Below, piece by piece: positions 1-8,679 of a stretch of 17,956 nt of DNA. Position 1 is the stretch's first letter. Each line of letters opens with the position of its first letter. A program made the translations under genes and the position numbers. A model generated the notes under the pieces. That model made no database searches and had not been told where the DNA came from. It worked only from the letters and a program-made list of their open reading frames with translations. The DNA comes from Euryarchaeota archaeon UBA13 (GTDB lineage Archaea; Thermoplasmatota; Poseidoniia; Poseidoniales; Poseidoniaceae), in the NCBI GenBank assembly GCA_002495945.1, contig DAHU01000103.1, positions 2,747 through 20,702 of the forward strand, written 5' to 3'.

Positions 1-567
1 GATTTTGGATTGTTGGGCGAGCGACCAGGTAAGGAAATTAAGGCAGACTCAATCTCGGTTCAACTATTCGAATTAATGTTACAACGGGATGCCCCTCTAT
101 CACTGGATGAGGCAGTAGAGATTCTTGGTGGACAAAAAGCACGCATCGGACGAATCTTAGAACGGTTTAGAAATAGTGGCATGGTTGAAAGAATCCCACG
201 TACCGACCGTCTAGCCGTAGCCTTGTGGAACGCAATGACAACCCAATACCAACGACGTGGTGAGGACTGGATGCTGAAGAAAGGTGGCTTTCAGCGAATA
301 CTGAGTAATCAACAGCAATCAAAATTATTGATGGCTCTAAAACAAGGCAAACTTTCGATAGATTCCGTTGCTGATCAAATGAAGAATGTTGAGCCGCAGC
401 AACAAATGCTATTGTTGAACCTACTTGGAGGTAGGTTGCCACTTGGGCACAGAATGAATGGCGAAGATGCCGACCAAGTTAGGCGCAATGTGCAAGATTC
501 GCTTGATAGGGTTCTCAGAAGGATGCGCAGAGTTGCTGAAATGTTAGAATCTGAATTATCATCATAA
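1..567 (+). CDS. winged-helix-like hypothetical protein, 5' end missing
   Basis: The reading frame is open from base 1, so the true start probably lies outside the window; an in-frame TTG at position 10 is the first possible start inside it. Counting from that TTG, residues ~10-65 look like a winged helix-turn-helix: a helix, then LSLDEAVEILGG, then a recognition-helix-like KARIGRILERFRNSGMVERI and a basic turn. The rest is helical, Gln- and Met-rich, and ends in an Arg-rich amphipathic helix that could be a coiled coil. No membrane segment or metal site is visible. It may be a DNA-binding regulator, but I do not recognise the family. The stop lies 43 bases before the preferred start of the next gene, so the two may be co-transcribed. 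Confidence 0.6.
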   Translation, partial: DFGLLGERPGKEIKADSISVQLFELMLQRDAPLSLDEAVEILGGQKARIGRILERFRNSGMVERIPRTDRLAVALWNAMTTQYQRRGEDWMLKKGGFQRILSNQQQSKLLMALKQGKLSIDSVADQMKNVEPQQQMLLLNLLGGRLPLGHRMNGEDADQVRRNVQDSLDRVLRRMRRVAEMLESELSS

Positions 568-610
568 TTTCAGCCAACCATTGAAAAATAACAACCTTGA
601 CCACAATTCA

Positions 611-1642
611 ATGAGCGAGTTCATAGGCCAAAAATTTGGCAAATGGGAGGGAGAAGAGCGTCCACTCTTCCTTGCACCTATGTCGGGTGTTACAGACTTG
701 CCATTTCGCTTGTTAGCAAAAGAATGCGGGGCTGATGTAACAATTACTGAGTTCACAAACAGTACCGCATTGAGCAGGGCGGCTACAGCATCGTGGCGTA
801 AAATGGAATCACATGAAACGGAGGTACCATTTATTCCACAGATTTTCGGCGGTGATGCAAATGATATGGTTACTGCGGCAGAAATGTTAGCACCAAATTG
901 CGACGTTATCGACCTAAATTTTGGCTGTCCTGCGCCCAAAGTGACAAAAATTTGTGCCGGCGCTGCACTGATGGGAGAACCTGACAATCTGGTTTCCATG
1001 GTGAGCAACATAGTCGAAAGTGTTGATGTTCCTGTAACGGCTAAAATGCGTCTTGGTACGGGTGCGTCGCAACATAATGCAGTGGAAATATGTCAACGGC
1101 TTGAGAAGGTAGGCGCAGAGCGTTTGTGCGTCCACGGCAGAACCCTGCGACAGAGATATTCAGGCATCGCCGATTGGGAATATATCAAGCAAGTAGTCGA
1201 ATCTGTTGACGTCCCAGTAATCGCTAACGGTGATGTGGTAGATGCTGATAGCGCTGCCAAATGTCTAGCCAAGACCAATGCATCCGGTCTAATGATTGGC
1301 CGAGGAGCAATTGGCCGACCAGCCATGTTTGGCTATCTAAAAGTCGGGCTCGGGTGGATGCAGGAAGCTGACTTGCCCTGGGTAAAAATCAATGATGATT
1401 GGCAAGCATTGGACGAGACTCAGCGCGCCTTCGCTACAAGAAAATGGTGCTGGGACAGGTACATACAATTGTCCAATGATACTATCGGCATCCAGCCCCG
1501 ATGGATGCAGCGACATGCGGTTGCGTTTAGTAAAGGATTACCCGGTGGTAAGAAAATTCGTTCCATTATGCACGAAATGCCAACTCCAGAAGATTTTGCG
1601 CAGGCAATTAGTGAATTTTTGGTTGGGGATTTAGCGGTTTAA
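611..1642 (+). CDS. dus: tRNA-dihydrouridine synthase (DusB-like)
   Basis: FMN-dependent enzyme that reduces uridine to dihydrouridine in tRNA loops; cytoplasmic. With the ATG at 611 it is 343 residues, normal for the Dus family. The N-terminal TIM barrel shows the family signatures in order: APMSGVTDLPFR (FMN-phosphate end of the barrel), DLNFGCPAPKV (residues ~101-111, with the conserved Cys of the GCP loop), AKMRLG (FMN/substrate Lys), VHGRT followed by YSGIADW, then NGD and MIGRGAIGRP. The C-terminal helical part (~240-340) matches the tRNA-binding helical domain. An upstream in-frame TTG at 581 would add ten polar residues; I prefer the ATG because the family normally begins just before the barrel. 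Neither start has a good SD. It is convergent with the next gene, 32 bases away. Confidence 0.93.
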   Translation: MSEFIGQKFGKWEGEERPLFLAPMSGVTDLPFRLLAKECGADVTITEFTNSTALSRAATASWRKMESHETEVPFIPQIFGGDANDMVTAAEMLAPNCDVIDLNFGCPAPKVTKICAGAALMGEPDNLVSMVSNIVESVDVPVTAKMRLGTGASQHNAVEICQRLEKVGAERLCVHGRTLRQRYSGIADWEYIKQVVESVDVPVIANGDVVDADSAAKCLAKTNASGLMIGRGAIGRPAMFGYLKVGLGWMQEADLPWVKINDDWQALDETQRAFATRKWCWDRYIQLSNDTIGIQPRWMQRHAVAFSKGLPGGKKIRSIMHEMPTPEDFAQAISEFLVGDLAV

Positions 1643-1674
1643 TTTTACCAAACTACCAGCAACAAAAGTGAATA

Positions 1675-3951
1675 TTAGCCAAGCAATAACAAACTAACCT
1701 GCATTACTGCAGCCCCGAACACCGCACCAACAACCATGTGTCTTGGCTGGTCTTGTTGCCATGCTTGAGGAATTAGTTCTTTGTAGGCAACTACAGTCAT
1801 TATGCCGCCAACAAATGCAAGTGAACAACCAACCATGAAAGGCGTCAGTATGGGCCCCAAAATCAACAATGCAAACAGTGCACCGAGAGGCTCGGTAAAT
1901 CCTGTTGCCATAGCAATAAGAGTGGCTTTCAACCTTCCCCCACCACCAGCTTGTATTGGCGCTGCAACAGCAATCCCCTCTGGGATATTGTGTAGGGCAA
2001 TTGCGGCCATGAGAACCACCCCGTACTGGGCAGATTCGAGAACCGCAACCCCCATCGCCAAACCCTCAGGGAAGTTGTGTATGGCAAGAGCAATCGCGGT
2101 TAGCATACCCGATTTGTACAGTTTTCTCTCCTTGGACATATCGGCAGTATCTTCATCTTTCGTGGCATAAATGCTAACCGCGTAGACAATGAAAATTCCG
2201 ATTCCAAATGAGATTGTTATCGGAACAAAACCGTTCTCCACAGCTTGTCCAAACCACAAATCTAACACCGAAACTAACAGCATCACACCGGCAGCCATAG
2301 CAAGCAAAAATGCCATCATTTCAGCGGTAATCTCTTTGACAATGAATACTATCAAACCACCAATTCCCGTAGCAAGACCGGCTAATAATGCCAAGACAAA
2401 CGGGAACACCCACGAATCTGATTCACCCTCCAAACCTGAAATTTGAATTAATGGCTCTTGAATACTTTGATGACCTCCTTGAGCAACCAAAATTTGGAGA
2501 ACAATGTCAACCGTAAGGCTAAGTCCGTTTTGGTTTACTATAGTTGGCAAGTCCGTTTGCCGGTGATATTCTTCATATTGCCAGCCATAAAACCCAATTG
2601 TTGTAACGTCATGTTGGGCAAATGACCGGTGATCGCTATTCCCGCCAAACTCATTGAGTTGAACCGTCGCATCGTATTCTTGCCACTGATTATCAGCCAA
2701 GACGGATTTCTTGATATCCGCTATCGAATCGACTAAGTCGGCATTGGAAGTCTCTATTCCCAGCGTGCCAAGCCCTTTTGAGGGGTCAAGATTTGTAGAA
2801 TCGAGATTAATGTATAAATCCAAATCTCCCATCTCTTCTTGATGTGACTCAATATATGCCTGACTACCGAGTAGCCCCAATTCTTCGCCACCCCATGTTG
2901 CGAAGGTGATGGTGGATTGCAAATCCATATCACTCATTTGTGAAGCAACCTCGAGTAGTTGTGACACTCCTACTGCATTATCAACAGCACCTGGACTAAT
3001 GTATACTGAATCATGATGGGCGCCAACTAGAATCTCCCCCTCGCCACTACCGACGAGTTGCCCAGTCACTACCTTTGTAGTTCGTGTTCCCACATTATTG
3101 CCTTCCCAAAATCCATCTAGCGAGGCATAGAGTGTGGGGTCGTCTGCTGCCTGTTCAATGTAATCATGAAACATCATTGCAACGCTTTCTGAAATGTATA
3201 TGTAAGGAATTAAAGAATCTGCATATTGACCGCCGTAGGCTTCGGGAAACGGCACTGTAGCACCATTTTCTTGAACGGTTACCGAGCGGAACGGTGGACT
3301 TTCAACACCCTCTTGGTAAATCATTACCACTCCTGCATTGCGGTCGATAGAATCCTTGTAGATTTCAGCAAGACTGCGAGTAGAGTCATAATTTATCATA
3401 ACCGCTAGGTCGGTCATATCATTCATCTCAGCAAAATTCTCTACCGAACCGTTACCGAGGTAAGTTAGCATATTATCGTGCTTGTGATTGGCGCCAGAAT
3501 AACCAAGATAAGTGAAACTCTCTCCATGATTTAAATTTCCAGTCTCGTCAACTGCTATTCTACCTGAACCAGCAGTTCCATCCGGTAAACCGGGTCCGTT
3601 TTGTACACCCCGCTCAAGTTGTGCATGCATTAGGATTTGATGTTCATCTGGATCAGCATCAACAAACCAAGCACTAGTAATCTCATATTCCTCAATCTTT
3701 ACATCGGTCAAACCAATTTCAGTAAATCGCTGACTAATGTATTCCGCAGCCAAGACCTCTTGACTGGAGCCAGAAACTCTCGGACCAATTGCCGTGATTT
3801 GTTCAATGTCATTCATGATATTTGAATCATTAATCGAGAATTCCACAACTTCATCTTCGTGGAATAGATATTCATAGCTGAGACTCGAAAGTAAGACTAC
3901 CGCTGAAATCACTCCTACTACAGTAAGTGCGCGATCCGTGAGGAAGCCCAT
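1675..3951 (-). CDS. M28 zinc peptidase - ZIP metal transporter fusion
   Basis: One uninterrupted 758-residue frame joins two zinc-related modules. Residues ~8-24 form an N-terminal membrane anchor. Residues ~45-490 are an M28-family aminopeptidase-like domain with a PA-like insertion (~140-285). All expected co-catalytic zinc ligands are visible: GAHHDS (H312, D314), GAVDNA (D324 bridging), GGEELG (E356 general base, E357), NLDST (D384) and SDH (H441). From ~514 a polytopic ZIP domain follows, with the two metal-site helices HNFPEG (625-630) and HNIPEG (654-659). The peptidase should face outside and the ZIP should import Zn or related divalent cations. I chose the ATG at 3951; a TTG at 3969 would add six residues. 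No clear SD is seen, so the mRNA may be nearly leaderless. Ordinary ZIP proteins are ~250-300 residues and ordinary M28 enzymes lack this tail. Confidence 0.93.
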   Translation of the reverse strand: MGFLTDRALTVVGVISAVVLLSSLSYEYLFHEDEVVEFSINDSNIMNDIEQITAIGPRVSGSSQEVLAAEYISQRFTEIGLTDVKIEEYEITSAWFVDADPDEHQILMHAQLERGVQNGPGLPDGTAGSGRIAVDETGNLNHGESFTYLGYSGANHKHDNMLTYLGNGSVENFAEMNDMTDLAVMINYDSTRSLAEIYKDSIDRNAGVVMIYQEGVESPPFRSVTVQENGATVPFPEAYGGQYADSLIPYIYISESVAMMFHDYIEQAADDPTLYASLDGFWEGNNVGTRTTKVVTGQLVGSGEGEILVGAHHDSVYISPGAVDNAVGVSQLLEVASQMSDMDLQSTITFATWGGEELGLLGSQAYIESHQEEMGDLDLYINLDSTNLDPSKGLGTLGIETSNADLVDSIADIKKSVLADNQWQEYDATVQLNEFGGNSDHRSFAQHDVTTIGFYGWQYEEYHRQTDLPTIVNQNGLSLTVDIVLQILVAQGGHQSIQEPLIQISGLEGESDSWVFPFVLALLAGLATGIGGLIVFIVKEITAEMMAFLLAMAAGVMLLVSVLDLWFGQAVENGFVPITISFGIGIFIVYAVSIYATKDEDTADMSKERKLYKSGMLTAIALAIHNFPEGLAMGVAVLESAQYGVVLMAAIALHNIPEGIAVAAPIQAGGGGRLKATLIAMATGFTEPLGALFALLILGPILTPFMVGCSLAFVGGIMTVVAYKELIPQAWQQDQPRHMVVGAVFGAAVMQVSLLLLG

Positions 3952-4010
3952 TGTTGATGGTAATAGCAAGACTTCTTAACTTTGGGCCGCTTGAAAAATT
4001 GCAAAATTGT

Positions 4011-4613
4011 CTAAATACGCAATTCCTCGACGAATTTTTGAGCATCATTGCGTAATGCCAACCATTCGCTAATTACTTCATGTGGAGCAATGATACGCCT
4101 TTTCCCATTATCCCATTCGTAAAGTGTTTCATTGCGGTAGTTTTCGCCCAAATGCGCCAAAATATCCTGCTCATACATGATAATCCAATCAATAACATCA
4201 GCAAGCATCTCAGAGCAATATTGCATTTCCGTTCCTACAGGAGCAGAAAATTCGGGAAGATGATCGACACTCCATGGTAGTTCTTCAAATTCTAACAGCG
4301 AGGTGTATTTTGGAATGAATTCATAACGCGGAAGGTAAATACTACCGTAGCGATTATCCGTGTATATGATACCAAAACCACGGAGCATAATACGCCTTCC
4401 GTTTGGTAAAGACAAAGAATAGATATTTTTCATTTTTTTATCATCCACTGGCGGCCTAATTAGGTTGAAACCTCGCTCAATTAGCCAATTACCATCTGGC
4501 CGCATGATATCTCGACCCCAACACCAAATTTGCTGACTGAGTAATTCAATTCCTGCATCGACACGCTCACTCAAGAGAGTTTCAACTCGAAATTGCTTGA
4601 TATTTACCGACAT
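4011..4613 (-). CDS. conserved protein of unknown function, CWGRDI/GNWLIERGF type
   Basis: A soluble-looking 200-residue protein with no signal peptide or membrane helix. The N-terminal third has a distinctive block at residues ~27-55: QQIWCWGRDI, a short loop, GNWLIERGF and then RPP. A beta-rich middle follows (LRGFGIIYTD, IYLPRYEFIP), and the C-terminal half is helical and acidic. From memory, similar blocks occur in uncharacterised bacterial proteins, including cyanobacterial ones. If that is right, this archaeal copy may have been acquired by transfer; I cannot test it here. The ATG at 4613 has a G-run (GGGGGG) five bases upstream, a plausible SD. It precedes the peptidase-ZIP gene by 59 bases on the same strand and could share its transcript. 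No function is assigned. Confidence 0.75.
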   Translation of the reverse strand: MSVNIKQFRVETLLSERVDAGIELLSQQIWCWGRDIMRPDGNWLIERGFNLIRPPVDDKKMKNIYSLSLPNGRRIMLRGFGIIYTDNRYGSIYLPRYEFIPKYTSLLEFEELPWSVDHLPEFSAPVGTEMQYCSEMLADVIDWIIMYEQDILAHLGENYRNETLYEWDNGKRRIIAPHEVISEWLALRNDAQKFVEELRI

Positions 4614-4705
4614 CGCAACCCCCCAGATGTTAGAAAATTTCGAAAAATTGTTCTGCGCATTGATTTTCCCAAGTGGGCAAACAAGTAAACGAAAAAGACC
4701 CCCGT

Positions 4706-4718
4706 TGTACCCTGTACA
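4706..4718. promoter_or_regulatory. short palindrome TGTAC-CCT-GTACA
   Basis: A perfect 5-bp inverted repeat with a 3-bp spacer lies about 95 bases upstream of the 4613 start codon. It has the size and symmetry of a dimeric-regulator operator half-site pair. No second copy was noticed in the window. It is short enough to occur by chance, so an operator role is only a suggestion. Confidence 0.25.
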
Positions 4719-4780
4719 TAGGTGGTTGATAAATTAGGGCATCCTAAACAATTTCAAAGATTAGTTTCGAGAGAACGGAA

Positions 4781-4797
4781 TTAAACAAAAATTATTG
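4781..4797 (-). terminator. possible U-tract terminator after the six-gene operon
   Basis: Read on the minus strand, 21-37 bases past the last stop codon of the operon lies AATAATTTTTGTTTAAT, with runs of five and three T. Archaeal RNA polymerase commonly terminates at T-rich tracts without a strong hairpin. The position fits the end of the operon; there is no clear stem-loop before it. Confidence 0.35.
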
Positions 4798-4817
4798 CCG
4801 TGCCCCTGCTGTTTGAT

Positions 4818-6092
4818 TTACTTGAAATCTCGATAAATCCTTCTTAGTTTGGTCGTTGATGGGATATGAGTGTAAGGTTTGACATCTATTTGCGGAGATT
4901 GAATACCCTTTGACTGCCATAAATTATCAAAACCAATCATTGACAATGATTCGATATTATCTGGCTTGAGTTGAATCTCTACGTGATTAACTGATTTTTG
5001 GATTGCGATATAATCCGTTATCTTATCACTCATCTGCATTATTGCTCGACGGATGAGGTCAGGAACTACTAATTCTGTCGTTCCATCATGTTTAGTCAAA
5101 TGAAACATATCATCTGAGCGACCCATCACTGAATCGATGACTTCACGAGCATCGCCACAGGGACATGGTTCCTTTGCTGCTACCAAGATATCATTCAGTT
5201 TGTATCGAATAATCGGTTGCGTTTTACGTCTAAAATCAGTAATTATCGGATGATACCAACCCTTCTCTTGGTCTATCCACTCCTTTTGGACCACCATTAT
5301 GCCCTCATTCAAATGTAATTTACCATACTCGCATGTCGCACCAATTTCACCCTCCGTAGATGAATAAAATTGATGCAAAGTTATGCCAAAATGAGCCTCG
5401 ATTTTTTTTCGGTCTGTCGCTTCCAAAACCTCGGCTACAGAAACCATTCGCTCAACTCTAAGTTGGCTATTCATATCGACAAAGTAACTCAACACGCTTG
5501 GCGGACAGATCAACATGTCCAATTCATCATTCAAAATTGATTGATGTAATTCTTCGAGCGGCTTCATTAAATCGTAAAACAAGAAGTTGATGCGCTTTGA
5601 CCCTACACTTTCGTAAGTGTTTGAATTGGCTCTTAATACCAACCCAATTCTCTTCTTACTGAAAATCGAGGAGCCTAAACCACGCGCTAACATGAAGCCT
5701 GCCCAAGCTGCTTGTTCTGCTTCGCTAACGATATGCATGCCTCGATAACCGCTGGTGCCTGAAGAAAAACCAATCGTATACGGACCAATTTTTGAAGAGA
5801 AGTCACGGCTACTTTCTGCTTCCAGTGCTAACTTTTTAGCCTCATTTATATCTAAATCCACCGTAATTAAATCTTGCAGATTATCCATCATCTGCGTTTT
5901 ATCTATGATTGGAAATTCACGCCACTGATCGTCACGATAGCCTGACCACAATTTAGCATAAAACTTTGAATTTTTTCGAACAAATCGAATATGTTTCAAC
6001 ACTGCTTTATTCTGCAATTTAGTAATAGAATCCCTACTACGATACCTTGTGGGAGTACTAAAGTATCTCAACAAGGTAGTCAACTTACTCAC
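4818..6092 (-). CDS. adenylate-forming ligase, PaaK / CoF-synthetase-like
   Basis: Predicted to activate a carboxylic acid with ATP as acyl-adenylate, probably to make a CoA thioester. The 424 residues show the phenylacetate-CoA-ligase-type motifs: SSGTSG (110-115, phosphate loop), YSSTEGE (243-249), RYKLND (296-301, ribose/adenine region), CPCG (310-313, a Cys pair typical of this subgroup), GRSDD (324-328, hinge) and a C-terminal PSTTKLRRI whose K415 could be the adenylation lysine. It resembles the coenzyme F390-synthetase-related group rather than classical fatty acyl-CoA synthetases. The start is GTG, with GGAGG seven bases upstream. It overlaps the preceding SDR gene by four bases (GTGA), which suggests translational coupling. 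It is the last gene of the operon. The substrate is unknown. Confidence 0.88.
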   Translation of the reverse strand: MSKLTTLLRYFSTPTRYRSRDSITKLQNKAVLKHIRFVRKNSKFYAKLWSGYRDDQWREFPIIDKTQMMDNLQDLITVDLDINEAKKLALEAESSRDFSSKIGPYTIGFSSGTSGYRGMHIVSEAEQAAWAGFMLARGLGSSIFSKKRIGLVLRANSNTYESVGSKRINFLFYDLMKPLEELHQSILNDELDMLICPPSVLSYFVDMNSQLRVERMVSVAEVLEATDRKKIEAHFGITLHQFYSSTEGEIGATCEYGKLHLNEGIMVVQKEWIDQEKGWYHPIITDFRRKTQPIIRYKLNDILVAAKEPCPCGDAREVIDSVMGRSDDMFHLTKHDGTTELVVPDLIRRAIMQMSDKITDYIAIQKSVNHVEIQLKPDNIESLSMIGFDNLWQSKGIQSPQIDVKPYTHIPSTTKLRRIYRDFK

Positions 6093-7057
6093 TCTAACTC
6101 CTCCATACCTTCCTCGAAAGTAAGTTTTGGATGCCAGTCAAGGTGCTTCTTGGCCCCACTTATGTCAAGACGAAGGGTTCGTGTTACCTGCCTCAAGCCA
6201 TAAGTGGTTATGCTCGGCTCCCACGTTTTGCCGGGAATCATGCTGGCCAATAACGTGACTACTCGTGAGTAAATCAATATGGGTAACAGTGGTAATCTGC
6301 GATGCTTGGCTTGCTTGCCGCCTCGATTAGCATAGGCGCTGATAATCGACTTGAATGAGCGAGCGTCACCGTTTGAGATGTTGTAGAACCTTTTGGTTGC
6401 AGATTCATCAGCATCCATGGCACAAATTACCGCATCCAAAAAGTTACTGAGACACGTCACATCGATTAACGCATCGCCCTTACCGATTGTGAAATAGCGA
6501 TTTTTAGACACCAAGCGTTCAAGCCTTGGAATCAAGGTTTCATCGCCCTTGCCAAATACTGCCCGCGGCCGTAGTCCAATCCATTCGACATCTTCCTGTG
6601 CCATGCAGTATAACTCAGCATCATATTTACTTGCACCATAAGGATGCTTAGGCCGCATCGATTTGTGCGGCAAATCATCTGGATGTTTGATATCTGGCCT
6701 GCCACCGTCGAATATTGACGCTGACGATATTACAATGACTCGTTTCACTGAACGATAGCTCGCCGCAATAAAGACATTTTTTGTTCCCTGCAAATTAGTT
6801 TCGAAATATTTCCGTCGACTGCCAAAGGGGCTTGCATATGCTGCACAATGAATGAAAACATCTGTGTCAATAATAGCATTTTCAATGGCGTTGACGTCGA
6901 GAATATCACATTTGATAACATTAAATCCATCATTGACGAGTTGATCGATTTTGGCTTCATTGCGACCCAAACCCAACACTTCATGGCCTTCCTCAGCCAG
7001 ACGCTTAAGCACTGCACAGCCAAGAGAACCTGTAGCTCCCGATACTGCAACTTTCAA
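6089..7057 (-). CDS. extended SDR: NAD-dependent epimerase / 3-beta-HSD / OleD-like reductase
   Basis: A 322-residue Rossmann-fold oxidoreductase. The N-terminus has GATGSLG (7-13), the NAD(P)-binding GxxGxxG; D51 and HCAAYAS (70-76) follow as expected; SSAS (111-114) and Y140-x3-K144 form the catalytic site. The middle contains LRPRAVFGKGD, usual for extended SDRs, and the C-terminus the NISNGDARSF substrate-domain signature. Families with this layout include nucleotide-sugar epimerases, 3-beta-hydroxysteroid dehydrogenases and OleD beta-keto-acid reductases. Beside a ketoacyl synthase and an acyl ligase, reduction of a beta-keto product is the more attractive guess. The start is TTG, strongly supported by GGTGAT immediately upstream, whose first bases overlap the stop of the preceding gene. 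The stop overlaps the ligase start by four bases. Confidence 0.9.
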   Translation of the reverse strand: MKVAVSGATGSLGCAVLKRLAEEGHEVLGLGRNEAKIDQLVNDGFNVIKCDILDVNAIENAIIDTDVFIHCAAYASPFGSRRKYFETNLQGTKNVFIAASYRSVKRVIVISSASIFDGGRPDIKHPDDLPHKSMRPKHPYGASKYDAELYCMAQEDVEWIGLRPRAVFGKGDETLIPRLERLVSKNRYFTIGKGDALIDVTCLSNFLDAVICAMDADESATKRFYNISNGDARSFKSIISAYANRGGKQAKHRRLPLLPILIYSRVVTLLASMIPGKTWEPSITTYGLRQVTRTLRLDISGAKKHLDWHPKLTFEEGMEELE

Positions 7058-7065
7058 TTTATCAC

Positions 7066-8673
7066 CTACTCCATTTTCGATGAAACCCTACACCAATAGG
7101 CGATTATGAAAGTCGGCCAAAGTAATCCAACTGTCCACGCCAACCAAACTGGTAACAAAGTAGGACTATCAACTATTATCGGAATATCTGTATAACCCTC
7201 ACTATCATTGGAACTTGCCCAGATTTGCAGGGTTTGGTTGCCTGAAAACGGGAATCTCACCTCACCCTGCCATAATTGAAAATCGCCAGGGTTGTCTAAG
7301 TGGCTAACCATTGTCACATTGCCCTTATCAGTAGGATAAATTAATTCAATCCAAACATCATCAAGTTCTGTTGTTTGATTTTCGTGGGCATAGATTACTA
7401 ATTCGGTTTGCGCTGCTGATTTAGGCGGCCAAATCATAAATTCGACCCAAAGGTAATTGTCATCAACATCAATGAGAAAGCGCTTTGGCGCATCAAATCC
7501 TTCACCTTCTTCTGTAAGATGAATTGCATGGGCACTAACGCTTGGTATCAAGAACAAAAAACACACTGCTGCAACAATAGATTTTGCCGCCTTTGAGCGT
7601 TGTTTAGAATTTGGTAAGTACTCACGAGAAAGTTGTTGGACAGTGCGTATCACAAACGGATTAACACGCCAAATCATTGCCAGTAGTCCTATTGAAACCA
7701 TAACTGAAAGAATGGTGTCTAACATACCAACCTCACTGGGAATGTATGAGATAAAAGTAGGCAACCAAACAGCATCAGCGATCATTACAAGGGCAATCAT
7801 TGATACGGGATTATCAAACGACGAGTATTTTCCAATAATTAGAACTCCCAGTAACAATAACCACGGCATACAGTGTGCCGACCAGACAGTATTTGGAGAA
7901 CCTGGCCGGTAAACATGTTCAGGACCCATCATGAGTGATACAAGTTGTGGAACCATTACCAATAGCAAAATTTGCGAGGAAAACATCAATACAGCCAGCG
8001 AAATTAATCCTTTATCACCAATAATTGACTTAGTTAGCGGCAACAGCACAAGTAATGTTCCGCCAGCAAAGAAGAAGTGCAAAATTAACTCGAAGCCGAA
8101 TATTTCCAATGCCCATCCCCTTGGGTCTAAGAAATTAGCAAAAGCAATGTGTAGATGATAAATCAATGCCCACATAGACAAGATGATTGCGATATTCAAC
8201 AATTTATTATTCACATCTTTTTGCTGTTTTACATACAATGCGAGTATAATGGTCGCGAGTTCGACAATCATTCCACCGGAAAATGTCCATAGATGGGGAG
8301 GGGTAATTATTGTTGTATCGACACCATAACTAGTATGCCATAAATCGTCATAAAGCCCACCAAGCATCAATGTAATCATGCCTGAAAAAATAATCCAAAT
8401 TGGAATAGGTGCAGAAAATATTGCTAAACGATAACCATGACTATTGCTCTCCCTGATAAAACTAAACCAAAAAATATAGCTCACCAGAAAAATCATTGTC
8501 GGGATAATACCGGAGAAAATCATCATATGTGGGGGAGTAAGTAACTTATCACGACCCACATCAGTGTGCCATTGAAGATCTACCGCAAGTCCAACTCGCG
8601 CCACAACATGGTAAATTGCTAAGAATAAGGCGAAATATGTTAGCAGATTTTTCTCTCTGCGTTGCATCTGCAT
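7066..8673 (-). CDS. polytopic membrane protein with duplicated WHT...TPPH motif and extracytoplasmic beta domain
   Basis: 535 residues. Residues ~10-345 contain about nine to ten membrane helices. Two related segments are present: WHTDVGRDKLLTPPH (35-49, then FSG at 53-55) and WHTSYGVDTTIITPPH (112-127, then FSG at 131-133). They share W-H-T-x2-G-x-D-x(3/4)-T-P-P-H-x3-F-S-G, which suggests an ancestral duplication. The invariant His and Asp residues at the membrane surface could bind a metal or haem, or be catalytic. Residues ~365-381 are another hydrophobic segment ending in SAHA, followed by a ~115-residue beta-sandwich-like region with several Asn-X-Ser/Thr sequons (probably outside) and a last helix at ~505-527. 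The ATG at 8673 has GGTGTGA upstream; another ATG lies two codons in. It is separated by only a few bases from both neighbours. Similar bacterial membrane proteins exist from memory, with no known function. Confidence 0.8.
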   Translation of the reverse strand: MQMQRREKNLLTYFALFLAIYHVVARVGLAVDLQWHTDVGRDKLLTPPHMMIFSGIIPTMIFLVSYIFWFSFIRESNSHGYRLAIFSAPIPIWIIFSGMITLMLGGLYDDLWHTSYGVDTTIITPPHLWTFSGGMIVELATIILALYVKQQKDVNNKLLNIAIILSMWALIYHLHIAFANFLDPRGWALEIFGFELILHFFFAGGTLLVLLPLTKSIIGDKGLISLAVLMFSSQILLLVMVPQLVSLMMGPEHVYRPGSPNTVWSAHCMPWLLLLGVLIIGKYSSFDNPVSMIALVMIADAVWLPTFISYIPSEVGMLDTILSVMVSIGLLAMIWRVNPFVIRTVQQLSREYLPNSKQRSKAAKSIVAAVCFLFLIPSVSAHAIHLTEEGEGFDAPKRFLIDVDDNYLWVEFMIWPPKSAAQTELVIYAHENQTTELDDVWIELIYPTDKGNVTMVSHLDNPGDFQLWQGEVRFPFSGNQTLQIWASSNDSEGYTDIPIIVDSPTLLPVWLAWTVGLLWPTFIIAYWCRVSSKME

Positions 8674-8679
8674 CCACGT

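Larger units (their letters stand above)
4614..4817. promoter_or_regulatory. intergenic region between the operon end and the unknown gene
   Basis: 204 bases with no gene. On the minus strand it contains the end of the six-gene operon transcript and should carry the promoter for the 4613-4011 gene. It holds a T-rich stretch just after the operon stop, a short palindrome at 4706-4718, and AT-rich blocks such as CTAATTTATC (minus strand) that could act as a TATA element. None is strong enough alone to fix a transcription start. Confidence 0.4.

Noticed and set aside
1802..2170. A 122-codon + strand reading frame within the ZIP region
   Set aside because: It is antisense to well-supported ZIP helices including both HNxPEG motifs, and looks like a shadow.
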